Shown: positions 24,361-36,042, counted from the stretch's first letter. The stretch: DNA of 39,255 bases from Kiloniellaceae bacterium (GCA_021776055.1 JAJFGP010000182.1:1-39255); one strand, 5' to 3'. The notes: generated by a model from the letters alone, not told the origin. A program made the numbers and translations.

Positions 24361-24945
24361 GTGAGAGAACTCGCTATTTTGACATTCGTAACGCTCGATG
24401 GCGTGATGCAGGGGCCCAGTTCTCCGGAAGTAGACCCTTCGGGTCAATTTACGCGCGGTGGTTGGGCCGCGGATTATTGGGAAGATGTCATGGCTCAGGT
24501 AAGACAAGAGGCCATGGCGAAGCCCTATGACATTTTGTTCGGCCGGAAGACCTACGAACTGTTCGCAGCCCATTGGCCCAATGCCGGTGATGACAATCCA
24601 GTCGCCAAAATGATGAACAATGCGACGAAATATGTCGCGTCATCTACCTTGACCACGCTGGAGTGGAAAAACTCGACCCTCCTAACAGGCGACATAGTCT
24701 CGGAGGTTTCTCGGCTCAAGGAACAAGACGGCCCCTTGCTACAAATCCACGGCAGTTGGCAGTTGATTCAGACCCTTCTTGCACACGAGCTGATCGATGA
24801 GTTTCGGCTGTGGACCTTTCCTGTCGTCGTGGGTTCGGGGAGGCGCCTGTTCGATCAGGGCACCGCGCTGACACAATTGAAGCTCGTTAAGACAGCCCCA
24901 TGCGTGAATGGCGCGGTGATGAGCATCTACCGGCTTAACCAGTAG
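24361..24945 (+). CDS. Dihydrofolate reductase / RibD C-terminal-like reductase
   Basis: A 194-residue protein of the RibD_C/DHFR-like fold, probably NAD(P)H-dependent. The GTG at 24361 is chosen because AAGGAG (24347-24352) lies eight bases upstream and the protein then begins with the typical VRELAILTFVTLDGVMQGP strand; the open frame extends far upstream into the LysE gene. Later segments ILFGRKTYELFAAHWP, LLQIHGSWQLIQTLL and LIDEFRLWTFPVVVGSGRRLF are characteristic. Function in vivo is unknown; such proteins are widespread. The gene has an intermediate GC content and, with the LysE gene, forms an AT-richer insert ending at the inverted repeats at 25011. Confidence 0.87.
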   Translation: MRELAILTFVTLDGVMQGPSSPEVDPSGQFTRGGWAADYWEDVMAQVRQEAMAKPYDILFGRKTYELFAAHWPNAGDDNPVAKMMNNATKYVASSTLTTLEWKNSTLLTGDIVSEVSRLKEQDGPLLQIHGSWQLIQTLLAHELIDEFRLWTFPVVVGSGRRLFDQGTALTQLKLVKTAPCVNGAVMSIYRLNQ

Positions 24946-25010
24946 TCCAAGACTGAGATACGCCCCGCCCCCGCGTTGACCCGAATCGAGCCATAACGTT
25001 AAGCGCACAG

Positions 25011-25069
25011 GCTAGTGTCCCGAATCTGAAATTCGATGCATCGAATTTCAAATCCAAAGGGACACTAGC
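25011..25069. repeat. Nested inverted repeat (11-bp outer stem, 24-bp inner palindrome)
   Basis: GCTAGTGTCCC (25011-25021) pairs perfectly with GGGACACTAGC (25059-25069). Inside lies a perfect 24-bp palindrome at 25027-25050, centred on ATGCAT. It has no T-tract, so it does not look like a plain terminator. The ends carry the same CTAGTGT as the second hairpin 10 bases away. This could be a dispersed palindromic element or MITE remnant. Confidence 0.9.
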
Positions 25070-25078
25070 TATTTGAGT

Positions 25079-25111
25079 CTAGTGTGACGCTTCCAAAGTT
25101 CGTCACACTAG
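25079..25111. repeat. Second inverted repeat sharing CTAGTGT ends
   Basis: CTAGTGTGACG (25079-25089) pairs perfectly with CGTCACACTAG (25101-25111) over an 11-base loop. The outer seven bases (CTAGTGT/ACACTAG) match those of the preceding repeat. It ends 25 bases before the antiporter start codon, so in the mRNA it could fold in the 5' leader. Confidence 0.9.
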
Positions 25112-25136
25112 GGCGTTTAGGTGGTAGATTCGGGCG

Positions 25137-26471
25137 ATGCAGGAGTACGGTCAAAGTCTGACGGGTCTGGCCATTGTCGCCTTGGCCGCGTTGGTCTGTG
25201 GCGCGGCGATGCATCGCCTGAAGCAGCCGCCGGTCATGGGCTATATTCTGGCCGGGGCGATCCTCGGCCCGACCGGCGTCGGGCTGGTTGAAAACCGCGA
25301 ATTCATCTCCCTGCTCGCCGAGTTGGGCGTGCTGATGTTGCTGTTCCTCATCGGCATGGAATTATCGCTGCGCGCCGTGCGCGATGTTTGGCGCGTCGCC
25401 TTGGTCACCACCGCGGCGCAGATTCTGGCCGGCGTGTTGGCCATGTCGGCCCTCGGCGCACTTTTAGACTGGCCGCTGCCGCGCACCCTTCTGCTTGGCT
25501 TCGTGGTCGCCCTGTCGAGCACCGCGGTCGCCATCAAAATGCTCCAGGAAATCGGCGAGCTGCGCACCCGCACGGGACAAATCACCATCGGCATCCTGGT
25601 CGCCCAGGACCTGGCGGTGGTCCCCATGATGCTGGTCATCGGCGCTTTCCGCGGCGGCGGTGAGTTTGGCCTGGAGGCGCTGCTCAAGATTGCTCTGTCG
25701 ATCGGCTTCCTGGCCGCCCTTATCGTCTACCTGCTACGCCGCCAGCGCCTTCGCCTACCCTTCGCCAAGGCCGTCGGCAATAACCCCGATTTGATTCCTC
25801 TGGCCGGGCTTGGCTTCTGCTTCGGCGCCGCCGCCCTGTCCGGCCTGCTCGGCCTCTCGGCCGCCTACGGCGCTTTCCTCGCCGGGCTGATCATCGGCAA
25901 TTCGACCAGCCGTCGGGTCATGATCCATCACACGGCGCCCATCCAGGCGATCCTGCTGATGGTCTTCTTTCTCTCCATCGGCCTGCTGATCGATTTCGCC
26001 TATATCCTGGATAATCTCGTCACCGTGCTCTTGATCGTCGCCTTTGTCGCGGTGCTGAAGACCGGTCTCAACATCCTGGTCATCGGGCTCCTGGGTCAGC
26101 CGTGGCCGCGCGCCATTCTCACCGGCGCCTTGCTGGCGCAACTCGGCGAATTTTCCTTCGTTCTTGCCGCCCTCGGGCTAGAGGCCGGTGCGATCGAAGA
26201 CGGAACGCATCGCCTGATCGTCGCTGTCACGGTTCTCTCCCTGCTCGGCAGTCCGTTCTGGCTGGAGACAGCGCGGCGCCTGCACCGCGTCGCTCTGCTG
26301 GGCGTTACCTCCGGGCGCGAGACGATGCGGGTGACTTTCGGCTCCGAAGCCACGGCGCTTGTCAGTTCGGCCGGGCGCGCCAAAATCTTGCTCGCGCGCT
26401 GGGCGGGTGCTCTATGGCAGCGTGGCACCGAGTGGCGACAACCGCGCCGCAAGGATCCACCCCCCAAATAG
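25137..26471 (+). CDS. CPA2-family (KefB-type) cation:proton antiporter
   Basis: A 444-residue inner-membrane protein with about 12 TMs. The N-terminal HRLKQPPVMGYILAGAILGPTGVGL and LLAELGVLMLLFLIGMELSL are classic KefB/RosB motifs; the exchanger core shows VVALSSTAVAIKMLQE and GILVAQDLAVVPMMLV, with the ion-binding Asp in AQDLAV. The C-terminus is short and basic and has no Rossmann TrkA-N domain, unlike glutathione-gated KefB/KefC. It probably exchanges K+ or Na+ for H+ and may serve pH or K+ homeostasis. The start lies just after the hairpin at 25079-25111. The rnhB ATG follows 25 bases after the stop, so co-transcription is possible. Confidence 0.93.
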   Translation: MQEYGQSLTGLAIVALAALVCGAAMHRLKQPPVMGYILAGAILGPTGVGLVENREFISLLAELGVLMLLFLIGMELSLRAVRDVWRVALVTTAAQILAGVLAMSALGALLDWPLPRTLLLGFVVALSSTAVAIKMLQEIGELRTRTGQITIGILVAQDLAVVPMMLVIGAFRGGGEFGLEALLKIALSIGFLAALIVYLLRRQRLRLPFAKAVGNNPDLIPLAGLGFCFGAAALSGLLGLSAAYGAFLAGLIIGNSTSRRVMIHHTAPIQAILLMVFFLSIGLLIDFAYILDNLVTVLLIVAFVAVLKTGLNILVIGLLGQPWPRAILTGALLAQLGEFSFVLAALGLEAGAIEDGTHRLIVAVTVLSLLGSPFWLETARRLHRVALLGVTSGRETMRVTFGSEATALVSSAGRAKILLARWAGALWQRGTEWRQPRRKDPPPK

Positions 26472-26496
26472 AGAAGCACCGAATAGGTGGCCCCCA

Positions 26497-29050
<2,554 letters not shown>

Positions 29051-29187
29051 TATCCACCTTGTTCCAATGACGGGAAACTTTGGAAATGGCGCGAGGGACT
29101 TCCTCAAAACGCCTTGTGGCGGTTTCCTGCCGCGTCCGGCGTTGAAACACAGGCTAGCGAACATAGGTTAATGCCGCAACAAACGGC

Positions 29188-29946
29188 GTGCCCCATCATG
29201 CGGCGGTGCATCAGGACCTTACATCGACAGCAGCCGCGCCGTGCCTGCCCCGCAAACAACAGGCATGGGCCCTGACTTGTCTCGAGCTGGCAGACTACGT
29301 TCCGCTCGGTGGCGACGAATTATCCCGGCTGATGGCCATCGCGCAACCCATGGAAATCGGTGGAAATCGGGCCTTATTCCTAAGTGGCGAGGCGGCCGAC
29401 GGTGCTTTCCTAGTCATCACAGGCGCGGTACGCGCCTTTCGATTGCTGCCGGACGGGCGACGGATGATTACCGCGTTCATGTTCGGGGGCGATTTTCTGG
29501 GCTTTGCCGTCGGCGGAAGGTACGAATTCGCGGCGGAGGCTATCACACCCGCCCGTCTTTGCCGCTTTTCCCGGCGCCATCTCAACGCCTTGCTCGACGA
29601 CTGCCCGCGACTGAGGAACACCCTGCTTCACCTCGCTACCGAGGAGTTGCGCCTGGCCCAGGACCACATGGTTCTGCTTGGCTGCAAGAGTGCGACGGAA
29701 AAGCTCGCGTCGTTTCTTCTCCATCTGGCACGGCGTAACGCGCGTGGCGGCACGCAGGCCAACCCAGCCCTGGTACCGTTGCCGATGGCCCGAAGCGACA
29801 TTGCCGACCATCTCGGCTTAACCACCGAAACGGCTAGCCGCGCCCTTACACAGTTGCGAGCAAAGGGTATGATCGATCTTCCGACCCCGCGCAGCGTCGC
29901 TCTGCTGCGCCCCCACGAACTCGCTATGCTTGCCGGCGGCGGGTGA
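29188..29946 (+). CDS. FixK/FNR-like transcriptional regulator
   Basis: A 252-residue Crp/Fnr protein with a GTG start (29188; an in-frame GTG at 29206 is the alternative and neither has a clear ribosome binding site). The sensor domain includes LFLSGEAADGAFLVITGAVRAFRLLPDGRR, and the HTH is MARSDIADHLGLTTETASRALTQL. Its E-x2-SR recognition helix (ETASR) is the type that reads TTGAT-N4-ATCAA sites, such as those at 13398 and 15586. The N-terminus has only C19 and C31, not the FNR Cx2Cx5C pattern, so oxygen sensing through a [4Fe-4S] cluster is unlikely and a FixK-like role fits better. It lies 138 bases from the divergent Crp/Fnr gene. Confidence 0.88.
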   Translation: MPHHAAVHQDLTSTAAAPCLPRKQQAWALTCLELADYVPLGGDELSRLMAIAQPMEIGGNRALFLSGEAADGAFLVITGAVRAFRLLPDGRRMITAFMFGGDFLGFAVGGRYEFAAEAITPARLCRFSRRHLNALLDDCPRLRNTLLHLATEELRLAQDHMVLLGCKSATEKLASFLLHLARRNARGGTQANPALVPLPMARSDIADHLGLTTETASRALTQLRAKGMIDLPTPRSVALLRPHELAMLAGGG

Positions 29947-29976
29947 CGCCGCCCGCCTGAACGCCGGCGAACTCAC

Positions 29977-31068
29977 CTAATTATCAGCCACCAGAGCGTG
30001 CGCCACGGCTTTGCGCATGAGCGTGGGTAGGGCCAGACCGTCCAGTTCCTCACGCCGCACCCAGAGTCCCGCGTTGTTATCGGTCGCCGATCCAGCCCAA
30101 ACGACCAGTTCCAGATGAAAATGGGTAAAAGTGTGGCGAACGATCCCCGGTAACGGCCGCCAATCCGCCCGCACCGGCGCCGCCGTGCGGGCCTCGGCCG
30201 GGGGCCAATCGGTCTCGCGCCAATCGGTCGACGGCAGTTCCAGCATGCCGCCAAGCAACCCGCGCGGCGGCCGGCGGCGCAGCAGAATCGCACCGTCCGA
30301 CCTTTCGATCCAGAAGGCAACGCCCCGACGGGTCGGACGCGGGGCCTTCGCCGCCTGGCGCGGCAGGGTATCGGCGATACCCGCGCTCCGCCCGGCGCAC
30401 CCCTGCCTCAATGGGCACAGATCGCAGCGCGGTGCCCGAGGCAGACACACGGTCGCACCCAGATCCATCATTGCCTGAGCAAAATCGCCATAGCGGAAAT
30501 CCGTTGGCGAATCGGCGGGCAGCAATCCCGCCGCCAGGTCTCGCAGGTGAGCCTTGGCAGCGGGCAACGGCGTTTCCACGGCAAACAGGCGGGCAACCAC
30601 CCGCTCCACGTTGCCATCGACGACGCTGGCCCGCTGGCCGAAGGCGATGGCGGCAACCGCGGCCGCCGTATAGGGCCCGATACCGGGCAATTGGCGTAAC
30701 CGCGCCTCGTCATCAGGAAAGTCACCGGCAAAATCGCGGCAGATGACTTGGGCACAGCGATGCATGTTGCGGGCTCGGGCGTAGTAGCCCAACCCCGCCC
30801 AGGCATCCAACACCGCCTCCACCGGTGCCGCGGCCATATCCGCAACCGTCGGCCAACGTTGTAGGAAAGCGCGGAAATACGGCCCCACGGTTGCAACCGT
30901 CGTCTGCTGCAACATAATCTCGGATAGCCACACCCGGTACGGATCCGGGCGTTCGGCGCCACGCACCCGCCACGGCAGATCGCGCCCATACCGGTCGTAC
31001 CAAGCCAACAGGCGGTCGTGCCTTGGCGCTTGCAGTTTCCGGCGATCCAGGGTTGTTCCCTTGCCCAT
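29977..31068 (-). CDS. mutY: A/G-specific adenine DNA glycosylase
   Basis: MutY removes adenine mispaired with 8-oxoguanine. The ATG at 31068 with GAGGTGGGG immediately upstream gives 363 residues; the open frame runs on to 31449 but that would cross the divergent DciA-like gene. Visible residues: catalytic Glu50 in VWLSEIMLQQT, the helix-hairpin-helix QLPGIGPYTAAAV, catalytic Asp151 in VVDGNVERV, and the [4Fe-4S] ligands C208, C215, C218 and C224 (Cx6Cx2Cx5C). A C-terminal NUDIX-like MutT-type domain with PRGLLGGMLELPS recognises 8-oxoG. It is divergent from the DciA-like gene by 72 bases. Confidence 0.97.
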   Translation of the reverse strand: MGKGTTLDRRKLQAPRHDRLLAWYDRYGRDLPWRVRGAERPDPYRVWLSEIMLQQTTVATVGPYFRAFLQRWPTVADMAAAPVEAVLDAWAGLGYYARARNMHRCAQVICRDFAGDFPDDEARLRQLPGIGPYTAAAVAAIAFGQRASVVDGNVERVVARLFAVETPLPAAKAHLRDLAAGLLPADSPTDFRYGDFAQAMMDLGATVCLPRAPRCDLCPLRQGCAGRSAGIADTLPRQAAKAPRPTRRGVAFWIERSDGAILLRRRPPRGLLGGMLELPSTDWRETDWPPAEARTAAPVRADWRPLPGIVRHTFTHFHLELVVWAGSATDNNAGLWVRREELDGLALPTLMRKAVAHALVADN

Positions 31069-31140
31069 CCCCACCTCTATACTCCGCCTACTCGATACGA
31101 GATACTCGATACCTGGCCAACAAGGAAAGTATCCCAGCGG

Positions 31141-31653
31141 ATGGCTAGCAAGAGTGACGAAAGCCGCACCCCCGCCCGACGGCGTGGCGGTATGCGGGTC
31201 CTGGCCGCGACGTTGCCGGCGATTACCCAGCGCGCGCTGGGACGGCGCGGATTCGCAGAGGGCGGCTTGATCGCGGAATGGCCAAGCATTGTCGGTGCCG
31301 CCATCGCCGCCCGCTGCCAGCCGGCCAAGCTCTCCCTGGCCCGGCCCGGCCGCCGGCAGGACGGCGCCCTGATGCTCCGCGTCGAGCCGGGATTTGCGCT
31401 CGAATTGCAGCACCTTGCGCCACAGATCATCGAGCGCATCAATGGCCACTATGGCTATGCCGCCATTGCCCGCCTGACCTTTCAGCAGGGGCCGCTCAGG
31501 GCGTCCCGACGCCAGCCACCGCCGCCCTTGCGCCGGTTGGGCGCCGCCGAGGAAGCCGAGCTACGGCAGCAGGTAGCGACCGTGGAGGACGAGGAGCTGC
31601 GCGGCGCCCTGGAGCGCCTGGGCCGGGCCATGCGCCAACGTGCCGGCCAGTGA
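31141..31653 (+). CDS. DUF721 / DciA-like protein
   Basis: The protein has 170 residues from the ATG at 31141, preceded by AAGGAAAG at a rather long distance. The N-terminal part RVLAATLPAITQRALGRRGFAEGGLIAEWPSIVGAAIAARCQPAKL is the DUF721 signature; the domain relates to DciA, which helps load the replicative helicase DnaB. LMLRVEPGFALELQHLAPQIIERINGHYGY is the rest of the conserved domain. The C-terminus is charged and helical. The order mutY / DUF721 / DsbA-like / smc is a conserved alphaproteobacterial arrangement. The DciA function is inferred from domain family only. Confidence 0.85.
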   Translation: MASKSDESRTPARRRGGMRVLAATLPAITQRALGRRGFAEGGLIAEWPSIVGAAIAARCQPAKLSLARPGRRQDGALMLRVEPGFALELQHLAPQIIERINGHYGYAAIARLTFQQGPLRASRRQPPPPLRRLGAAEEAELRQQVATVEDEELRGALERLGRAMRQRAGQ

Positions 31654-31738
31654 TTTTCGGGGGCGAAAAGTCGCGACGACAGCGCTTGTGAATCGGCTGT
31701 CGCCTGAGTAGCATGCACAACATATGGTAGGTCATGAT

Positions 31739-32377
31739 ATGAAACGTCGGCAGATACTGTTGGGTTCTCTCGCTGTAACAGCTTTGGCTATCCCGCTTGT
31801 CGCAGGGATTGACGGGGGGATCGGCGGCTCGGCCCATGCGCAATCGGTGGAGATTTTCCCGGACGACCGGATTCTCGGCGCGGCCGAGGCGCCGCTCACG
31901 ATTATCGAGTATTCCTCGCTCACGTGCCCCCATTGCGCGGCCCTGCACGAAAATGCTCTGCCGCGCATCAAGAAAACCTGGATTGCCGATGGCCGGGCCA
32001 AGCTGGTGTTCCGGCACTTTCCGCTTGATGGGCTGGCCTTGCGCGCCGCGGCGGTGGCCAACTGTATCGACGGCGAGCGTTTTTTCGGCTTCCTGGACTT
32101 GCTGTTCCAAACCCAGCAGCGCTGGGCTCGGGCTCAGGACCCGATACAGGCCATTAGTCAAACGGCGCGCCTTGCCGGCATGAGCCAAGCCCAGTTCGAT
32201 GCCTGCGTCGCCGACGAAGCCGAAATGGACAAAATCCTCGCGCGCCGCCAGCACGGCGGCGAGACATTCAATGTGGAATCGACCCCCACCCTGGTCGTGA
32301 ACGGCCGGAAGGTAGAGGGCGCCCGTAGCTTCGAGGAATTCGACGAGATATTCGCCAAGATCGCCGCGGGATCGTAG
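31739..32377 (+). CDS. DsbA-family thiol:disulfide oxidoreductase
   Basis: A 212-residue exported thioredoxin-fold protein. The start at 31739 (MKRRQILLGSLAVTALAI) gives a signal peptide with twin arginines; the residues after them are only partly Tat-like. The AHAQS region is the likely cleavage site. The active site is CPHC (63-66) in YSSLTCPHCAALHENALP, with the cis-Pro in VESTPTLVVNG. FRHFPLDGLALRAAAVANC is typical of the DsbA/Com1-like group. It probably oxidises or isomerises disulfides in the periplasm, and may support the cytochromes or other envelope proteins. It is immediately upstream of smc (29 bases) and probably co-transcribed. Confidence 0.92.
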   Translation: MKRRQILLGSLAVTALAIPLVAGIDGGIGGSAHAQSVEIFPDDRILGAAEAPLTIIEYSSLTCPHCAALHENALPRIKKTWIADGRAKLVFRHFPLDGLALRAAAVANCIDGERFFGFLDLLFQTQQRWARAQDPIQAISQTARLAGMSQAQFDACVADEAEMDKILARRQHGGETFNVESTPTLVVNGRKVEGARSFEEFDEIFAKIAAGS

Positions 32378-32406
32378 CCGGCTAGACGAAAGGGGATAGA
32401 GTACAC

Positions 32407-35400
32407 GTGGTACGTTTTACCAAGCTGCAACTGGCTGGCTTCAAATCATTCGTCGATTCGACGGAGTTGCTGGTCGAGCCTGGCGTAACCGGCATTGTCG
32501 GGCCAAATGGCTGCGGCAAATCCAATTTGGTCGAGGCGCTACGCTGGGTTATGGGCGAAACATCGGCCAAGCGCATGCGTGGCGGCGAAATGGACGATGT
32601 GATCTTCGCCGGCAGTGCCTCGCGGCCGTCGCGCAACCTGGCGGAGGTAATCCTCAACCTCGACAACGCGGACCGGACGGCGCCGGCCATGTTCAACGAC
32701 CACGATCATCTAGAGGTCGTGCGCCGGATCGAGCGCGGCTCCGGATCGAGCTACCGGGTCAACGGCAAGGAAGTACGCGCCCGCGACGTACAGTTGTTGT
32801 TCGCCGACTCGGCGACCGGCGCGCACTCGACAGCGCTGGTTTCGCAAGGCCGCATCGGCGCCTTGATCAGCGCCAAGCCGACCGACCGCCGTACTATTCT
32901 AGAGGAAGCCGCGGGCATCACCGGCCTGCATTCACGCCGGCACGAAGCGGAATTGCGGCTGCGCGCCGCCGAGACCAACCTGGAGCGTCTTGACGACGTG
33001 ATTGCCGCCCTCGAGGCACAGCACCAAAGCCTGAAAAAACAGGCCCGCCAAGCCACCCGGTACCGCAACATCGCCGACCAGATTCGCCGCACCGAGGCAC
33101 TTGCTATCCATCTCGAAGCCGAGGCCGCGCGCCAAGAATTGACCACGGCGCGGGAGCGCTTGACGGCAGCCGAAGGCGATGTAGCCAAGCACACCCAGGA
33201 AACGGCCGGGCGCGCCACCACACAAGCCGAGGCCGCCGCGACCCTGCCCGATCTGCGCGCCGCCGAAGCAACCGCGGCCGCGGCTTTGCAGCGCTTACTG
33301 GTGGATCGCGACAACCTGGCGCGCGAGGCGGCTCAGGCAACCGCGGCAAAGGAACAGGCTGAACATCGGCTGAGTCAACTAGAGGGCGATCGATCACGGG
33401 CCCAGGCGTTGGCCCGGGACGCCGCCGAGGCGCGCGAACGCCTGGACGCGGAGCGTGTGGCACTGGAAACGGCGACGGCGGAAGAGGAATCGACCGCTCA
33501 GGCGGCGCAGTCGGCCCTGGCCGAGACGTCGGATACCACCGCCGAGCGCGAAACGGCCCTAAGCGCCCTGGCCGAAAGAATCGCCGCCGATGAGGCACGC
33601 GCCGCCGCGCAAACCCGGCGCCTCGCCGAGCTTGACCAACGCTTGACCCGACTGCGGACGCAAGCGGAAACCGCGTCCCGCGAACGTGAGGCGTTGGCCG
33701 CCGAGCGGATATCTGACGACGGCTTGCAGGCAGCCGAGATTGCCGTACAAGCGGCGGAGGCGGCGCTGGAAAAAGGCCGTACCGAGTCGGAAAACGCGGA
33801 GGTCGCGCACGGCAAGGCGCTAGCCCGGCACGGCACGGCGCGCGAGGCATTGCAGCAAGCCGAAGCCGCGCGCGCCAAGCTTGAAGCGGAAGCAGCGGCC
33901 TTGACCGCGATTCTTGAGCCGGCATCGGGCGGCGATTGGCCGCCTATCGAAGATGCGGTCTCGGTTGAGGCCGGTTACGAGGCGGCTCTCGGTACGGCAT
34001 TGGGCGATGATATCGCCGCCTCCATGGAGGCGGATGCCCCGGCGCATTGGGCGACGCTGCCGCCTTATAGTCCCGCCGCACTGCTGCCCAACGGCGCCGA
34101 ACCCCTTAGCGCCCGGGTGCGTGGACCGGCGGCCCTGGCACGCCGGCTGTCGCAGATCGGCGTCGTCCCCGATGCAGCGACCGGCGCCCGTTTACAGCCT
34201 TTGCTTGCGCCTGGCCAACGTCTGGTCACGGCCGATGGCGCGCTTTGGCGTTGGGACGGGTTCACGGCCAAGGCCGACGCACGTACCGCCGCCGGCAAAC
34301 GGTTGGCACAACGGAACCGTCTGAACGAGCTACGGACGATCCTAGCCGAGGCGGCAAAGACCGCCGCCGAAGCCCGCGCCGAGCACGACACGGCTCGCAC
34401 CGAATCCGAGACCAGCGCCGCCGCCGAGCGGGCGGCCCGCGCCACCGTCAGCACCGCCTTCGGCGATCTGAACACGGCCCGTCAAACCCATAGCACGCTG
34501 GTTCAGCGCGCCGCCGGTCTGGTCTCCCGCCTTGCGGCGCAGGAGGAAGCGGCCCACCGCATCGCCACGGACATCGCCGAGAGCGAATCGGCCCTGGCCG
34601 CCGCCCGCACCGAGGCAAGCCAACTGCCCGATCTGGCGGCGGATCGCGCCTCTCTGGACCAGTTGCGGGCGGATCTAGCCGAGAGTCGGCGCGAGTTGGC
34701 GCAACGGCAAAGCGCGGTGGACCGTCTGGCGCGCGAAGCCGAGACGCGCGTCAACCGTCTGGCCACGATCGCGGACGAGAAATCCTCCTGGGCCCGCCGC
34801 AGCAGCGAGTCTGAGCAGCATATCGCCGAGTTGGAAGAACGCTTGCAGGCAACCGTCCAGGAAATCGATGTTCTAGCGGCGCGGCCGAGGGAATTGGCTG
34901 AAAAGGGCGAAGCCCTGGCGACCCACATCGAAACGGCCGAACAGCGGCGCAAGGACGCAGCCGATGCCCTGGCCGTGGGCGAGACCAGCCTGAATGTGGC
35001 GGACCGCGAATTGAAGGCGGCGGAACACGTGCTGGCCCAGGCGCGTGAGGACCGGGTGCGCGCCGAAGCCGCAGTCACCCAGGCCGATATGACCCTAAAC
35101 GGCATTGTCGAAAAGGCGCGCGACCGCTTGCAATGCGGGCTCGATCAGCTGCTGGAAACGGCCGCGTTCGATACCAACAAGGAGTTGCCGGCACACGCCG
35201 ATATCGAGGCGAAGCTACATCGCCTGACCCGCGAGCGCGACAACATGGGACCGGTCAACCTGCGCGCCGAGGCGGAAGCCAAGGAATTGGACGAACAGAT
35301 CACCGGCATGCAGACCGAGCGGGCCGATCTGATCGCCGCCATCGGCCGCCTGCGGCAAGGCATTTCCAGCTTGAACCGCGAGGGGCGCGAGCGGCTGCTG

Positions 35401-35871
35401 GCCGCCTTTACCCAGGTGGACGCGCATTTTTCCGAGCTTTTCGTCCGCCTGTTCGGCGGCGGCCGAGCGCATTTGAAGCTAACCGGCTCCGACGATCCCC
35501 TGGAAGCCGGCCTGGAAATCCTGGCAAGCCCCCCGGGCAAACGGATGCAGATCATGTCCCTGCTTTCCGGTGGCGAGCAGGCGCTAACAGCTCTTTCCCT
35601 GCTTTTTGCGGTCTTCCTGACCAATCCGGCACCGATCTGCGTCCTCGACGAGGTGGACGCACCGCTTGATGATGCCAACGTCGACCGATTTTGCACCTTG
35701 CTGGATGAATTAAGCCACGGCGGCGCCACCCGTTTCCTGGTGATCACGCATCACCGCATGACTATGGCCCGGGTGGACCGCCTGTTCGGTGTGACCATGG
35801 CCGAGCGCGGTGTCAGCCGCCTGGTTTCGGTCGATCTGGGCATCGCCGAGGGCCTGCGCGAAAGCGCGTGA
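32407..35871 (+). CDS. smc: Chromosome segregation ATPase SMC
   Basis: A 1154-residue condensin subunit that organises and segregates the chromosome. The GTG at 32407 follows AAAGGGG with normal spacing. The Walker A motif GPNGCGKSN is at residues 32-40. Two long coiled-coil arms (about 165-500 and 650-990) flank a hinge at about 503-640 (GDWPPIEDAVSVEAGYEAALGTALGDD). The C-terminal head has the signature LLSGGEQALTALSLLF near residue 1053 and Walker B ICVLDEVDAPLDD near 1078. Length is normal. ScpA and ScpB partners are not in the window. It follows the DsbA-like gene as in many alphaproteobacteria. Confidence 0.98.
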   Translation: MVRFTKLQLAGFKSFVDSTELLVEPGVTGIVGPNGCGKSNLVEALRWVMGETSAKRMRGGEMDDVIFAGSASRPSRNLAEVILNLDNADRTAPAMFNDHDHLEVVRRIERGSGSSYRVNGKEVRARDVQLLFADSATGAHSTALVSQGRIGALISAKPTDRRTILEEAAGITGLHSRRHEAELRLRAAETNLERLDDVIAALEAQHQSLKKQARQATRYRNIADQIRRTEALAIHLEAEAARQELTTARERLTAAEGDVAKHTQETAGRATTQAEAAATLPDLRAAEATAAAALQRLLVDRDNLAREAAQATAAKEQAEHRLSQLEGDRSRAQALARDAAEARERLDAERVALETATAEEESTAQAAQSALAETSDTTAERETALSALAERIAADEARAAAQTRRLAELDQRLTRLRTQAETASREREALAAERISDDGLQAAEIAVQAAEAALEKGRTESENAEVAHGKALARHGTAREALQQAEAARAKLEAEAAALTAILEPASGGDWPPIEDAVSVEAGYEAALGTALGDDIAASMEADAPAHWATLPPYSPAALLPNGAEPLSARVRGPAALARRLSQIGVVPDAATGARLQPLLAPGQRLVTADGALWRWDGFTAKADARTAAGKRLAQRNRLNELRTILAEAAKTAAEARAEHDTARTESETSAAAERAARATVSTAFGDLNTARQTHSTLVQRAAGLVSRLAAQEEAAHRIATDIAESESALAAARTEASQLPDLAADRASLDQLRADLAESRRELAQRQSAVDRLAREAETRVNRLATIADEKSSWARRSSESEQHIAELEERLQATVQEIDVLAARPRELAEKGEALATHIETAEQRRKDAADALAVGETSLNVADRELKAAEHVLAQAREDRVRAEAAVTQADMTLNGIVEKARDRLQCGLDQLLETAAFDTNKELPAHADIEAKLHRLTRERDNMGPVNLRAEAEAKELDEQITGMQTERADLIAAIGRLRQGISSLNREGRERLLAAFTQVDAHFSELFVRLFGGGRAHLKLTGSDDPLEAGLEILASPPGKRMQIMSLLSGGEQALTALSLLFAVFLTNPAPICVLDEVDAPLDDANVDRFCTLLDELSHGGATRFLVITHHRMTMARVDRLFGVTMAERGVSRLVSVDLGIAEGLRESA

Positions 35872-35936
35872 CCAGAGGACCCAAATAGGGCGCGCCAAGA
35901 CCTCGAAAAGGGCCGAAATCGGCGCCTCTCATCGCC

Positions 35937-35965
35937 TTGACACACCTACAAGCGCTCACTATGGT
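35937..35965 (+). promoter_or_regulatory. Sigma-70-type promoter of the ATP synthase F0 operon
   Basis: A perfect TTGACA (35937-35942), a 17-base spacer and TATGGT (35960-35965, four of six to TATAAT) lie in the smc-atpI intergenic region. The expected start of transcription is near 35972, about 70 bases before the atpI ATG at 36043. Confidence 0.6.
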
Positions 35966-36042
35966 GCGCGCGATCTTGGGCCTGAAAGCGGCCTTGGATG
36001 GGGAATTTGAGATCGGGGGATATTCGAAAGGGGCGCGCGCTC

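Noticed and set aside
29935-29953. GGCGGCG/CGCCGCC hairpin around the stop codon of the FixK-like gene as terminator
   Set aside because: The stem is formed partly by coding sequence, the stop codon lies in the loop and no T-tract follows; GC-rich DNA gives such stems by chance.
31069-31449. N-terminal extension of MutY by 127 residues
   Set aside because: The extension runs antisense through the DciA-like gene, and the ATG at 31068 has an excellent ribosome binding site and gives the normal MutY length.
31683-31711. CGACAGC/GCTGTCG hairpin upstream of the DsbA-like gene
   Set aside because: Only a 7-bp stem with a 12-base loop and no T-tract; not enough to call a terminator or attenuator.
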